NCBI RefSeq assembly: GCF_001411555.2
Contig: NC_049901.1
Coordinates: forward strand, 11,728,681 to 11,792,680
Direction of reading: 5' to 3'
Source of the DNA: Juglans regia
Lineage: Eukaryota; Streptophyta; Magnoliopsida; Fagales; Juglandaceae
DNA: 64,000 bases
Part shown: in pieces, positions 20,608 to 29,949 of the stretch
How positions within the stretch are numbered: position 1 is the first letter of the stretch
Layout of the letters: each line of letters starts with the position of its first letter
Translations under genes and position numbers: made by a program
Notes under the pieces: model-generated
What the model saw: only the letters and a program-made list of their open reading frames with translations
The model's database searches: none
Told to the model about the DNA's origin: nothing

Positions 20608-21960
20608 CAATTATGCTATGCACAGTCTTCTTATGTAGATGGCGTGCAGTTGGCTGACGTGGCGTTATGCCACGTTAGCTAATTAAAAAAAAAAATGCAA
20701 ATAGAAGAAGAAAAGCGAAAAGCAACTACATATCAATTTCGTTTCCCACTTCTTGCTTCGTGCGTGCGCCGTGCGAGACCAGAAGAGAAATTTGGGCGAG
20801 CGAATTTGGCAGATTTTATTCGTCATTTTGGTCTGCAGATTGAAACCGATAGATCCTGGATTGAACATCGTTGGGTGCCTAAAGCAAGGCTGGTCTGCGT
20901 TGGGCTGGGTCAAGGCCGAGCATCGTTTGGGTCAGCTTGGTGGGCTTCATTTGGGTCAGGTTCGTGGGCCATCATCTCGGGTCAGATTAGTGGGCCAGCA
21001 TTTCGGGTCAGCGACGTGGGTCATCTTCGTCCTTATACCGTTGCACTGTGGGTCATCTTCATCTGTGAATCTAAAATTTTAACTTTGCATTTGATTAAAT
21101 GTTTTGGTCACTGATAAACAATCAAGCATGTTGTGATTTAGTTGTTTTTTTTCTTCCATTGCTGTTGTGATTTAGCTGGTTGTTTTCTTCCACAGCATGT
21201 TGTGATTTAGTTGATTTTTTTCTTCCATTGTTGTTGTGATTTAGCTTTTTTTTCTTCCACATCTTGGTTTTTTTCTTCCACAGCATGTTGTGATTTAGAT
21301 TTTATATTGTTGAATACAAGATTTTTGCATTGCATAGAGTTAGATATGTGGAAATTTGTTAGCTGAAAAATTAATTTCCTGGTTAAATATTGTGGTTTAA
21401 TTATTATGGTTTAGTTGTTGTTAAATATACAAAATGTTTGGAGTAGATCATCAAAACAATTGCTCAAATGATCTTTTTATTTTCCTACACATACAAAAAA
21501 TATTGAAGATTGATGTTGGTAAAGTTTGATCTGTGTAGTCCTTTAAACAATGATCTTGGGTGAAGGATTATTATTCTGTTTCCTCATGTACGTTAGTTCA
21601 ATTCAAATTGTTCTGAAAAAACAACCAATGGATGATTTAGTTGAGAACAAAGGCATCAATCATGTCTAGCATGTGTAAATCTTATTTGATGCTAAACAAA
21701 TTTTGATCAGTTTTTTTTTTTCTTGGAAGAAGTATGTATAATATTAGTCTTCACTCTTGGTTGATTGAAGTAATTTTCCTGATAACCTATCAAAGACTGA
21801 TCTTGGATATTGAACAACTTGTATAGGGCATGGGAAAGGGAGAATAACACTCATCTCCACTAACACCATCTAGCTCAAATCCATCAAAATCAGTATGTTA
21901 TTTCATAATTAAAAAACTTAATTGCAGCTCAAGGTTTAACATCCTAATTATTATTATTAT
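20608..21960. other. MULE-1 left non-coding region
   Basis: Left end of the element. Includes a short repeat of 'cagcatgttgtgatttag' units (about 21125-21300) and a run of 'gggtcagnttngtgggc' phrases (about 20925-21060). Open frames here are not recognisable and probably not coding. Confidence 0.4.
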
Positions 21961-21969
21961 TTTTATGTT

Positions 21970-23962
21970 AGGACATCCCCCAAACTGGTCTACCAAACTA
22001 TCAAAATTACATGCATGATTACTTTGGACCAGTGCCTACATGGTCACCAGCTTTCTTGACATATCCAGATGGAACCAGTAATCCAAGTAACAATCAGGTG
22101 GTTTTTCAACTTACTTCTTGTTTTTTAGTTATAAGATAATTATTTTTGAGACAAATTAAATGTTTTAATTTTTTTGTTTTAAGCAAAACGCTGGTTACCC
22201 ATTTCATTTTGGGATGGGACCTCTGAGGCCATTTATCGCTACAAGCTCTGCAACGAGCGTAAGAGTTAGTCAAGAAGATAGACCCGATTGTCTGCAAACT
22301 GAAGCGCCATGTACTTCTGCTAGAGTAAATGAAGAAATTTGGTTGGTAGATCAGATGAACGGGAAACTGACGATGGCACTACTGGTACACCACAGGTAGT
22401 GCCATCATCGGATGGTGATGATATCATTGAGGAACCAAAGTCGAGGATGGAATTCAATTCGTTTGAAGATTTGTTCAGCTATTATAAGCATTATGGTAAA
22501 AAAATGTGGGTTTGGGGTGATGATACAAATGAGTGAGAGGTCAGATGATCAGAGTGTCAAATATGTCACCCTTGGTTGTGCACAGGGAGGGAAGGCCCGA
22601 ATTAAGAGTTCCAATCTCTCCAATCCACGTCCGACAGGAAAAACGGAGTGTAAGGCAAGGATTAATGCCTTAAGAGTCGAGAGAAAGATGCGGTTGACAA
22701 CAGTCCATAATACACATAATCACGGTCTCAGCCCAATGAAATCTCGCTTCTTTCGATGTAATAGAGAAATGAGTGAGTTCGTTAAAAGAGTCCTAGACAC
22801 AAACAACTTTGCTGGCATCCGACTGAATAAGAGTTACGAATCTCTTGTCGTTGGTGTAGGTGGCTTTGAGAACCTCCCATTTTTTGAAAATGATTGTCGC
22901 AATTACATTGATAAAGCATGACATCTACGACTTGGCGCAGGTGGTGCTGGAGCACTTCAAGATTATTTTATAAGGATGCAGTACAAGAATAACAGATTTT
23001 TTGCATTGATGGGTTTAGACGATGATGGGAGGTTAAAAAATATTTTTTGGGCAGATCCACGTAGTCGAGCAGCCTACTAGTATTTTGGTGATGTAGTTAC
23101 ATTCGACACCATATACTTGATGAATAGGTATGGGATGCCATTTGCACCATTTGTTGGTGTAAACCACTACGGGCAGTCGATTCTGTTGGGAGCTAGGTTG
23201 ATTTCCAGTGAGGACAATGAGACATTTACATGGTTATTCCAAACCTGGTTGCAGTGTATGGACGGTATAGCTCCAAAGGCTATTATTACTGATCAAGACA
23301 GTAATGAAAAATGCAATTACTATTGTCTTTCCAGAAACTCAACATAGATTATACCTATGGCATATACTGAAGAAAGTCCTTGAGAAGCTTAGGTCATATG
23401 CTGCATACAGAAGTAGGCTGAAAACTCAACTGATAAAATGTGAGTACGACACACAAACTATTGAGGAGTTTGAAAAATGTTGGGCCGAGTTTATTAACGC
23501 ATACGACGTAAATGAGAATGCATGGTTGAAGAGTTTATATGCAGAGCGTGAGAATTGGGTACCGATTTTCCTGAAAGTGCACTTTTAGGTTGGAATGAGT
23601 ACAACCCAGCGCAACGAGAGTATGAATGTTTTTTTTATGGTTATGTTCATTCAAAGACAAACTTGAAGGAGTTTGTCAACCAGTTTGATAGTGTGCTGAG
23701 GAAGAAAATTGAGAATGAAAATCATGCGGAATTCCAGTCATTTAGTCAGGTCATTCCCTGCATATCTAAATCTCCAATTGAAAAGAAATTCCAAGAGTTG
23801 TACACTAACGCTAAATTTAGGGAAGTTCAGCAGCAAGTAATAGGTGTGCTCGATTTGGATCCATCTCTACTTACATCGGATGGTGTAATGAAGAGTTATT
23901 TGGTAGAAGATGAAGTTCGTATTGAGGAGTTCACTAAAATGGTTACATATTCAGTGGACTAA
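21970..23962 (+). pseudogene. FAR1-related/MULE transposase pseudogene in MULE-1
   Basis: An N-terminal exon (about 21972-22097) and a second exon from 22184 are joined by a GT-AG intron. A FAR1-type DNA-binding region follows (MEFNSFEDLFSYYKHYGKK, then GKTECKARINALRV, HNTHNHGLSP), then the MULE transposase core: VTFDT, PFVGVNHYGQS, IITDQD and HRLYLWHILKKV. Damage: a frameshift near 22500-22540, TGA at 22919-22921, TAG at 23078-23080, a frameshift near 23300 and TAG near 23586. The reading ends at 23962 without a SWIM zinc finger. A minisatellite replaces the expected 3' part. It cannot make transposase. Confidence 0.85.
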
Positions 23963-24320
23963 AATGGTCTATTGCCTCGGGTCAATAGAAACACAAATGG
24001 AATAAATGGTCAATTGCCTGGGTCAATAGAAACACAAATGGCTTCAATGGTCAATTGCCTCGGGTCAATAGAAACACAAATAGTATGGCTTTTTCGTTTG
24101 AGTAGGATGGCTTTTTGTGTTGTTGGTATAGCTGGGTTCATTTTTGCATTTGGCCAACCAGTCGAGATCCAGCTTTTTCCATTTAGCTACATTCCTTAAC
24201 TTACATACACAAACCAATTTGGGAGCAGATTCCTTTAATTGTTCGTTCAACAATTTGGGGTTAGCTCCCCTGCCTCGAGTCAATAGAAACACAAATGGCT
24301 TCAACGTCAAGATGAATAAA
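23960..24320. repeat. Minisatellite after the MULE-1 transposase
   Basis: A unit of about 43 bp containing 'gggtcaatagaaacacaaatgg' in two parts ('gggtcaatag', 'aaacacaaatgg') occurs at about 23979, 24020, 24062 and again at 24277. It starts exactly where the transposase homology ends. The stretch 24350-24555 is AT-rich with short 'aactaataac' repeats. Confidence 0.6.
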
Positions 24321-24558
24321 CCTCCTGTCTCCGCCAAACAGCATCCACAGAAATAATATTAATTATACAAATCTAATAAAAAAATAAAGTAACTTATAAC
24401 ACTTTAACTACAATTCAGTTCTCTAAATAACTAATAACACTTAATAACTAATAACGCTTAAACTAAATATTTACAACACTAAATAACTAATAACTTATAA
24501 CACTAAATAACTAATAATACTTAAACTACAAATTCCAAATAAGATGTAACATAAACCA

Positions 24559-25124
24559 CTACCGAGAGTATAAATAACAAAAAACAACTACAAAAAGATC
24601 AAAGTACACCCGGGATAACGTGCGTGAGCGTCTTAGGACAGCTTCTCTCTCAAGAAGCACCAACTCCTTTTTCCAAACCTCCTCAGATATATTGTATAGC
24701 ATCATCTCTATCTTTTTTATGTCATCCACTATCTCAAGGAGCTCAGATACTTTATTTTTTACATCGCTGAGTCTCTTCTCGAGCTCTTCCTCCTTCCTTG
24801 ACAGTTCATTTTTTCTTTCTTCTAGCTCTATGTCTTTATCACTAATTGCCCACTTGAAATATTTACAGTATGATAATCTCTGATATTTGCACACAAAAAC
24901 AATTCAAATGTTAGACGTACGTAATATTAATCATATCATTAAACACGTTACATTACAAGTCCTATAGTTACCTTCGTGTTGTACTTTGGACACCCTAAGA
25001 AGGGTCGTCCAGGATTTACCTCAGTATTTGAGTATCTCAATATAGCTTCAACGTCAAAGAACCACAAGGGAGATGCCAAAGTATGTTTGCCAAAGGATGA
25101 AGAAGACAATAATGATGACGACAT
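24559..25124 (-). CDS. GRF-type zinc-finger coiled-coil protein in MULE-1
   Basis: Minus-strand two-exon gene: exon 1 25124-24972, a 92-bp GT-AG intron, exon 2 24879-24559, joined in frame to give 157 residues. Around the junction it has the GRF zinc-finger pattern NPGRPFLGCPKY (residues 38-48) and CKYFKWAISD (56-65). The usual N-terminal CxC pair is not visible; SSFG stands where it would be. Residues 66-110 are highly charged and probably a coiled coil (ELEERKNELSRKEEELEKRL). GRF fingers bind nucleic acid. It faces the transposase tail to tail. The frame is fully open although the transposase is destroyed. Role unknown. Confidence 0.72.
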
Positions 25125-25129
25125 TCTAA

Positions 25130-26250
25130 CATGAAACAAAATCACAATGGAAAGGCTCATATATCAAAAGACACACATAAACCAATCCTCTAATTTTCTC
25201 AGTAAATCATCATGTTTAAGAAGTCAACCAGAAATTACAAGATAAAGATATTATGTTAAATTTTAGCTAATGTTGTTGGTGTCATTGGCTAACTCAAGCC
25301 CCTAACTCTGTGAAAAGCATCTTATATACAGATCAGGTAAGAAAGGGACCAAGGAAAGAGACTACAGGCTGGGGTGTGGTGTCATGTCAACCATATATAT
25401 ATATATATATATATATATGCTCCCACCAAACTCACGCCCCATATCAACCATTCTCATTGAAAATTAAGATAAATAATATCCATCATTTTTTGAGTTATCG
25501 TCATTTCATTTGACACCACCATATCGAGTTTTCAAGCATTTTATATTAGAATTTAATGCACTTTCAACCATGCTCTTAAAATGTTTAAAACAAGATAACA
25601 ATCCGACTGAATTAATAAGAACAAAAGCATAAAAATAACTACTATCTGATAAACCAAACGGTTGTTTGGTAAGCTTCCCAGCTGGCAAGACAACTTACAC
25701 AGACATTTTTAGATAACATTAAATGATATAAGATAAATTCAAAAATAGCAATAATTTCTAAACATCTAAAAAGGATGGTTATATATAAATTGGTACTTTG
25801 TTTATCACATTGGTCGTCACAAAACTTTGCTCAGCAAAGAAGGCAAAATTGAATTAGACTTGCTTTTTGAAAGTCTCTCAATAAAGTTGCTAGATATATA
25901 ATAATCGGGTATGGGCCATGGCATTAGAGTTTGTATGATGATAATATATTGCTTGGGTTAATTACGGGAAAGTGCATGTAGACATCCGACAAACCTAATG
26001 ATCCATTTGATTAAATTAATGCATACCCCAACCCCATATATGTAGATTCTGCACATGAACGTACATCTTAGCACATCAAAGACATTATCAGAGTTTTGCA
26101 TTCATATGTTTTCTTGTGTTGATATGTGATGTTGTGTGAGTGTGAACTCGTATTGCCAAATAGAATTTTTCTAAACTAAAAACTCCATAAAAAAAACATA
26201 ATACAAAAGGAATTGAAAATGATGTGTACTTGCCTTCAACTTGGACCGAA
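25130..26250. other. MULE-1 interior, no gene recognised
   Basis: AT-rich sequence with an (AT)n run at about 25391-25418. No supported gene between the GRF start and the GA-rich repeats. Confidence 0.4.
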
Positions 26251-26279
26251 CAGGGGTGAGTCTCTTCCTTGTTCCTTAA

Positions 26280-26880
26280 TCACCTTCTTCTAGGATTAGG
26301 GTTTCGGGATGAAGGGAAATTAGTTGGTTAGGGCTAGGGTTTCGAGATGAGGGAAAGGGGCTGGTTAGGGCTAGGGTTTCGGGATGAAGGAAAATGGGCT
26401 GGGTTAGGATTAGGAGGGAGGGAGGTATACTGGGTCATCTTCAAAGGATGTGAGAACTCGGGATGAAGGGAAATGGAAGGGTTTCGAGTGAGACGAATGA
26501 AGGAAGGGGCAACTGGAGCTTCGCTGTGATGAGACACAGAGAGGAAGGAAGGAAGGGGCTTCTGGAGCTGGAGCTGGAGCTCTCGACATAGAGACGAATG
26601 ACGATAGGGGCACTGGAGCTGGGGTAAGAAACAGAGAGCGACACAGAGAGAGGAATGGAAGGGTTTCGAGTGAGACGAATGAAGGAAGGGGCAACTGGAG
26701 CTTCGCTGTGATGAGACACAGAGAGGAAGGAAGGAAGGGGCTTCTGGAGCTGGAGCTGGAGCTCGCGACACAGAGACGAATGACGAAAGGGGCACCGGAG
26801 CTGGGGTAAGAAACAGAGAGCGACACAGAGAGAGGAAGGAATAAGAGAGGAATGAGGGAATCGAGGTCGAAACACAGAGA
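26280..26880. repeat. GA-rich tandem repeats at the MULE-1 right end
   Basis: First, 'gctagggtttcgggatga' phrases repeat three or four times (26296-26400). Then a unit of about 180 bp is present twice: 'gggtttcgagtgagacgaatg' blocks start near 26479 and 26661, each with 'cttctggagctggagctgg' and 'agaaacagagagcgacac'. Antisense open frames rich in serine and proline result from this composition. Confidence 0.7.
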
Positions 26881-27000
26881 ATGAGGGAGAAAATGGGGAA
26901 ATGGAAAATTGAAAACGACATCGTTTTCAATTTTCCACGTCAGGGCCGTTTGCATGGCGCTAGCACAAACCGACTGCGCCTAGACTTTTTCTCTAGCTAA

Positions 27001-27640
27001 TTAGAAAGTTAAACGTGGGTAAGGTCTCTAGCTCCAGTAATTTACTTCTGACAAATGGGTATGGCTTGTTTACTAGCTTTTGGTTGGAACTTGGACTTGG
27101 ACCCCTTTATTTATGTCGAAAGAAAAGTTATATTCTTAATTCTTTAACCTATTATCACTTCAAACGATTAAAAAATAGTTTTGTTAGTTATAGTTGTGAA
27201 GTATATAAATATCGTGTAATTCTTTTTAAAAAAATAAAATTTATTATTAAAAAATTAATTTTTTCTATAAATTTTATATTTATTTAAAAAAAATGATTAC
27301 CTAAAGCTTATGTAATGACATTGCAATCCATTTCTAAGTGAATTCTGAACACACAATGACAACCACTTTTTTGCCGATAATTTGGCATTGGCTTCTCCTC
27401 CGAAAAGGCCCAGCCATAAACTATTCAGCTTCTATTATTATTAAACCAAAAACAAGATTTTAAGACTATGGGATGTGATTAGCCATCGTAAAGGAAAGAA
27501 TCAAGTTACTAATATGCTTTAGTGACGCATCTCGTAATTCTTGATCTGCTCATCGTCACTTTCTTCTTTATTCAACTATATATATACTCTCCATGTACAC
27601 AGAGTGTGTACTCTGAGTGAGTGGAGAAGGCTCCCGATCA
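27001..27640 (+). promoter_or_regulatory. Promoter of RALF copy 5
   Basis: Family upstream blocks resume directly after MULE-1. The 'gatgtgattagccatcg' block is at about 27470, GTGACGCATCTCGTAATTC at 27522-27540, and a TATATATA box at about 27578-27586 precedes 'ctctccatgtacac' and the leader 'gtggagaaggct'. Confidence 0.6.
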
Positions 27641-27644
27641 ACTA

Positions 27645-27950
27645 CCAAAATTTTCTATCTTTTTCTCAAACATAATTTAAATATAAATATTTTCAAATTA
27701 ATTATTACAATTTTTTCAAATTTTCAAATAAAAAACAATTCAACTTTTTCAAATCTTAAAATAAAAATTATATTATAAAACTATATTCTAACAATATTTT
27801 AATTTTATAATATTTTTTATTCAACTTTTTCTCTTTGTTTTCCCAAAACCTAAAAAATACTCAACTCAAACTATCTCACTATTATTCACAAACTATCTTA
27901 TTATTATTCACAAAATTATCATATCATCTCACTTCCCAAACATACCCTAA
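27645..27950. repeat. AT-rich MITE in the RALF copy 5 5' UTR
   Basis: About 300 bp of AT-rich sequence lies between the leader and the ATG, opposite in orientation relative to the gene sequence but of the same type and at the same site as in RALF copy 1. It ends in 'catatcatctcacttccc', the MITE end type. Confidence 0.6.
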
Positions 27951-27961
27951 GGAATATTGAA

Positions 27962-28294
27962 ATGGAGGTGTGTAATCCTAAGAGAGGGAGAACAACTACT
28001 CCTTCATTACTAGCAATGTTGCTGATAATCATCATGATTCTCCTTAACGCATATTGTTGTAGTGTTGTTGTCGTTGGTAAGAGCAACACCAGTTTCTAAT
28101 GCAGCGGCAGCCGCCTAGATGAATGCCTAATCGAGGAGGACTTGGAGTTGGAGTTGGAGTTGGAGTTCCTGATCAGCCCCTATGTAAGCCGGATGCTTGC
28201 TGGTCATGGTCCACAGTCTCGGCCCAACTCCGCCGACCGTAAAAATGGAGCCTTTATTGAGCCTTGTGGGAAATATAGGAATTTGATATTTTGA
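27962..28294 (+). pseudogene. RALF-like copy 5, stop-containing
   Basis: The frame opens at 27962 with MEVCNPKRGRTTTPS and the usual hydrophobic signal segment. Codon 46, which encodes arginine in the intact genes (FRC), is TAA at 28097-28099. Beyond it the frame continues through LDECLIEEDLELELELE, where a 'ttggag' microrepeat has expanded the acidic stretch, then SPYVSRMLAG. It stops at 28292 after only one mature-domain cysteine (EPCGKYRN). Two independent lesions make it non-functional. Confidence 0.85.
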
Positions 28295-28434
28295 ATGCAT
28301 CTCCAAATTTAAACCAAACACATTGTGCAGACATATTCATGATTGTTGCCTTTGAAATTTGAATTGTGGAATGGGCTTGTTTGGAAATATATCTTATCTC
28401 ATCACACCTCTTTCCCAAACATAATTTAAATAAG

Positions 28435-28592
28435 AGACACGATGCTTGGGCCGGCCCATTTGAAGACCCACTTGTGGGTGCAATGCTTCGAACTAAATTT
28501 AACTGAAATGTTGAATAAGTGTGTTTCAAACCAGTGACCTTCCTTGGGGAAGGGAGGTGTCCAACCACTTGACCAGGCATGTCGGCCCTTGG
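28435..28592 (-). mobile_element. tRNA-derived SINE-like element
   Basis: On the minus strand the sequence begins GGGCCGACATGCC and contains TGGTCAAGTGG (28565-28575), which fits a polymerase III A box, and GGTTTGAAACA (28522-28532), close to a B box, about 35 bp further on. The spacing fits a tRNA head. The body ends near 28435. The 3' tail is unclear. It does not fold as a complete tRNA gene. Confidence 0.5.
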
Positions 28593-28599
28593 TCTCTAA

Positions 28600-29654
28600 A
28601 TGAAACAACATGACCTTTAAACTATAACTATTAGTTGAAAAGTTACAAGTTAAGAGTTGTGATTTTTCACATGGTATCACTTCATTCTCTATAAATAGAG
28701 GATCAGACTCACAAATTTATTTATTTTATTCATCCATATTTTTAGTCACTTACACAATTTTGTAGAGAAAATCTGAAGGAAAAATTTTAAAATTGCTATC
28801 TGCATTAGTGATTTTATTATATCTTAGAGGTGAATTGCTTGTAACCCGGTAGCAAACTCTTTTGAGTAGGGGCAATTATCACTTTAAAGATAAGTGTCCT
28901 ACAAGCCTCTAAGTCGTATTATTTTTCAGATTATTGTATGCGCACAATTTTTCTTTGACATATTCTGCTCTCGAAAAAAAAATCTCCTAAAGTTATTGCC
29001 CCGAACTGGATAGCTCCCCTTGATTTATTTAGGAAGTCACAATTGACGTAGAGCTTATAAAACTTAAAAAAATAAAAACATACAAAAGAAAATAAAAAAA
29101 GGGCCAGCATCATTTACATGTGGAGACTGGAGTGATACGCTTTGTACGCATCTTTCCAAGGAGTTTGCATGCATGACGTTCAAAAAGTAGAAGAAATAAT
29201 TGCATTCAAAGATATTCATCCCATCTCCAAGTACTTCTAGCAATTTCTATGCTAGCTTTGTTAATGGCATTGAGAATGTGTGCGTGCAAAACGATCACCA
29301 GTGCATAATATATAGTGAGAATATTCATGAACAGTTGGGTACGCTGCATGCATTCACAAAAGGAGCATGTTATTGTTAAAGAGTTGTCCAGATGGAGGCG
29401 AGGGAAAGTTTTGCATGATAAAAAGTTTTTAATTGAATAAATCTGCACAAAAAACAAAACAAAACAAAACAAAAACAAAAATAAAAACAAAACAAAACTT
29501 GTATGAGAGTTTTTATGGCTCTCTGTTTTACAAGTTCTATGTATTCTCTTTCTTTAAGAGCTCAACATCAAACATTTCAAATTCTTTAATCAACATATCC
29601 AATAACCGAGTAAATATGACCGAAGTTTATAATTACTACGTTATAAGTAATATA

Positions 29655-29694
<40 letters not shown>

Positions 29695-29700
29695 AAAACT
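28600..29700. other. PEN2 copy B downstream flank
   Basis: No gene recognised. From about 29230 to 29690 the sequence is homologous to 60050-60810. It includes an (AAAAC)-rich run at about 29449-29500 and an (AT)n run at about 29660-29691. At 29247 it preserves the empty site ('aagtacttctagc') of the Copia element found in the other copy. Confidence 0.55.
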
Positions 29701-29949
29701 AAAACTTGGGTGCCGACAAATACGATAGTGCAGTTATAAGGCCATTACTTGCGGTAAAGCAAGGCTTCAATATCAACTTACGTAACAAAAAGGTTCTAGA
29801 AAGCCTCAATCAGAACATATCTACATGAATCATGTGTTCAAAATAGAGCAGATCAGGAACACCTGTATATTGTAATACCCAACAAAAAGGGGAAAAAAGG
29901 CTAATGCAAACTGTGTAAACGATGAAATTCACGAGAAGAGGGCGTGGGA

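Larger units (their letters stand above)
20607..26990 (+). mobile_element. MULE-1: FAR1-type Mutator-like element
   Basis: A 6.4-kb element flanked by CTCTAGCTA at 20598-20606 and 26991-26999; 9 bp is the Mutator target-duplication length, and flanking identity extends to 11 bp. Terminal inverted repeats are weak: both ends carry 'tgacgtgg' about 50 bp inside, with scattered matches outside it. It contains a decayed FAR1/MULE transposase on + (about 21970-23960), a GRF zinc-finger gene on - (24559-25124) and GA-rich tandem repeats near its right end. Confidence 0.8.

Noticed and set aside
22106..22399. Short frames on both strands near the MULE-1 transposase start.
   Set aside because: They overlap the second transposase exon or its intron in other frames.
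24065..24337. 90-codon minus-strand frame downstream of the GRF gene.
   Set aside because: It lies over the minisatellite and its spacer with no recognised domain; not supported as a separate gene.
26296..26400. 'agggttt' phrases considered as interstitial telomere repeat.
   Set aside because: Units are about 35-50 bp with other sequence between them, not tandem 7-mers.
26334..26955. Three overlapping minus-strand open frames of 144-198 codons, rich in serine and proline.
   Set aside because: They arise from the GA-rich tandem repeats; all three frames are open, no domain is seen and repeat units dictate the sequence.
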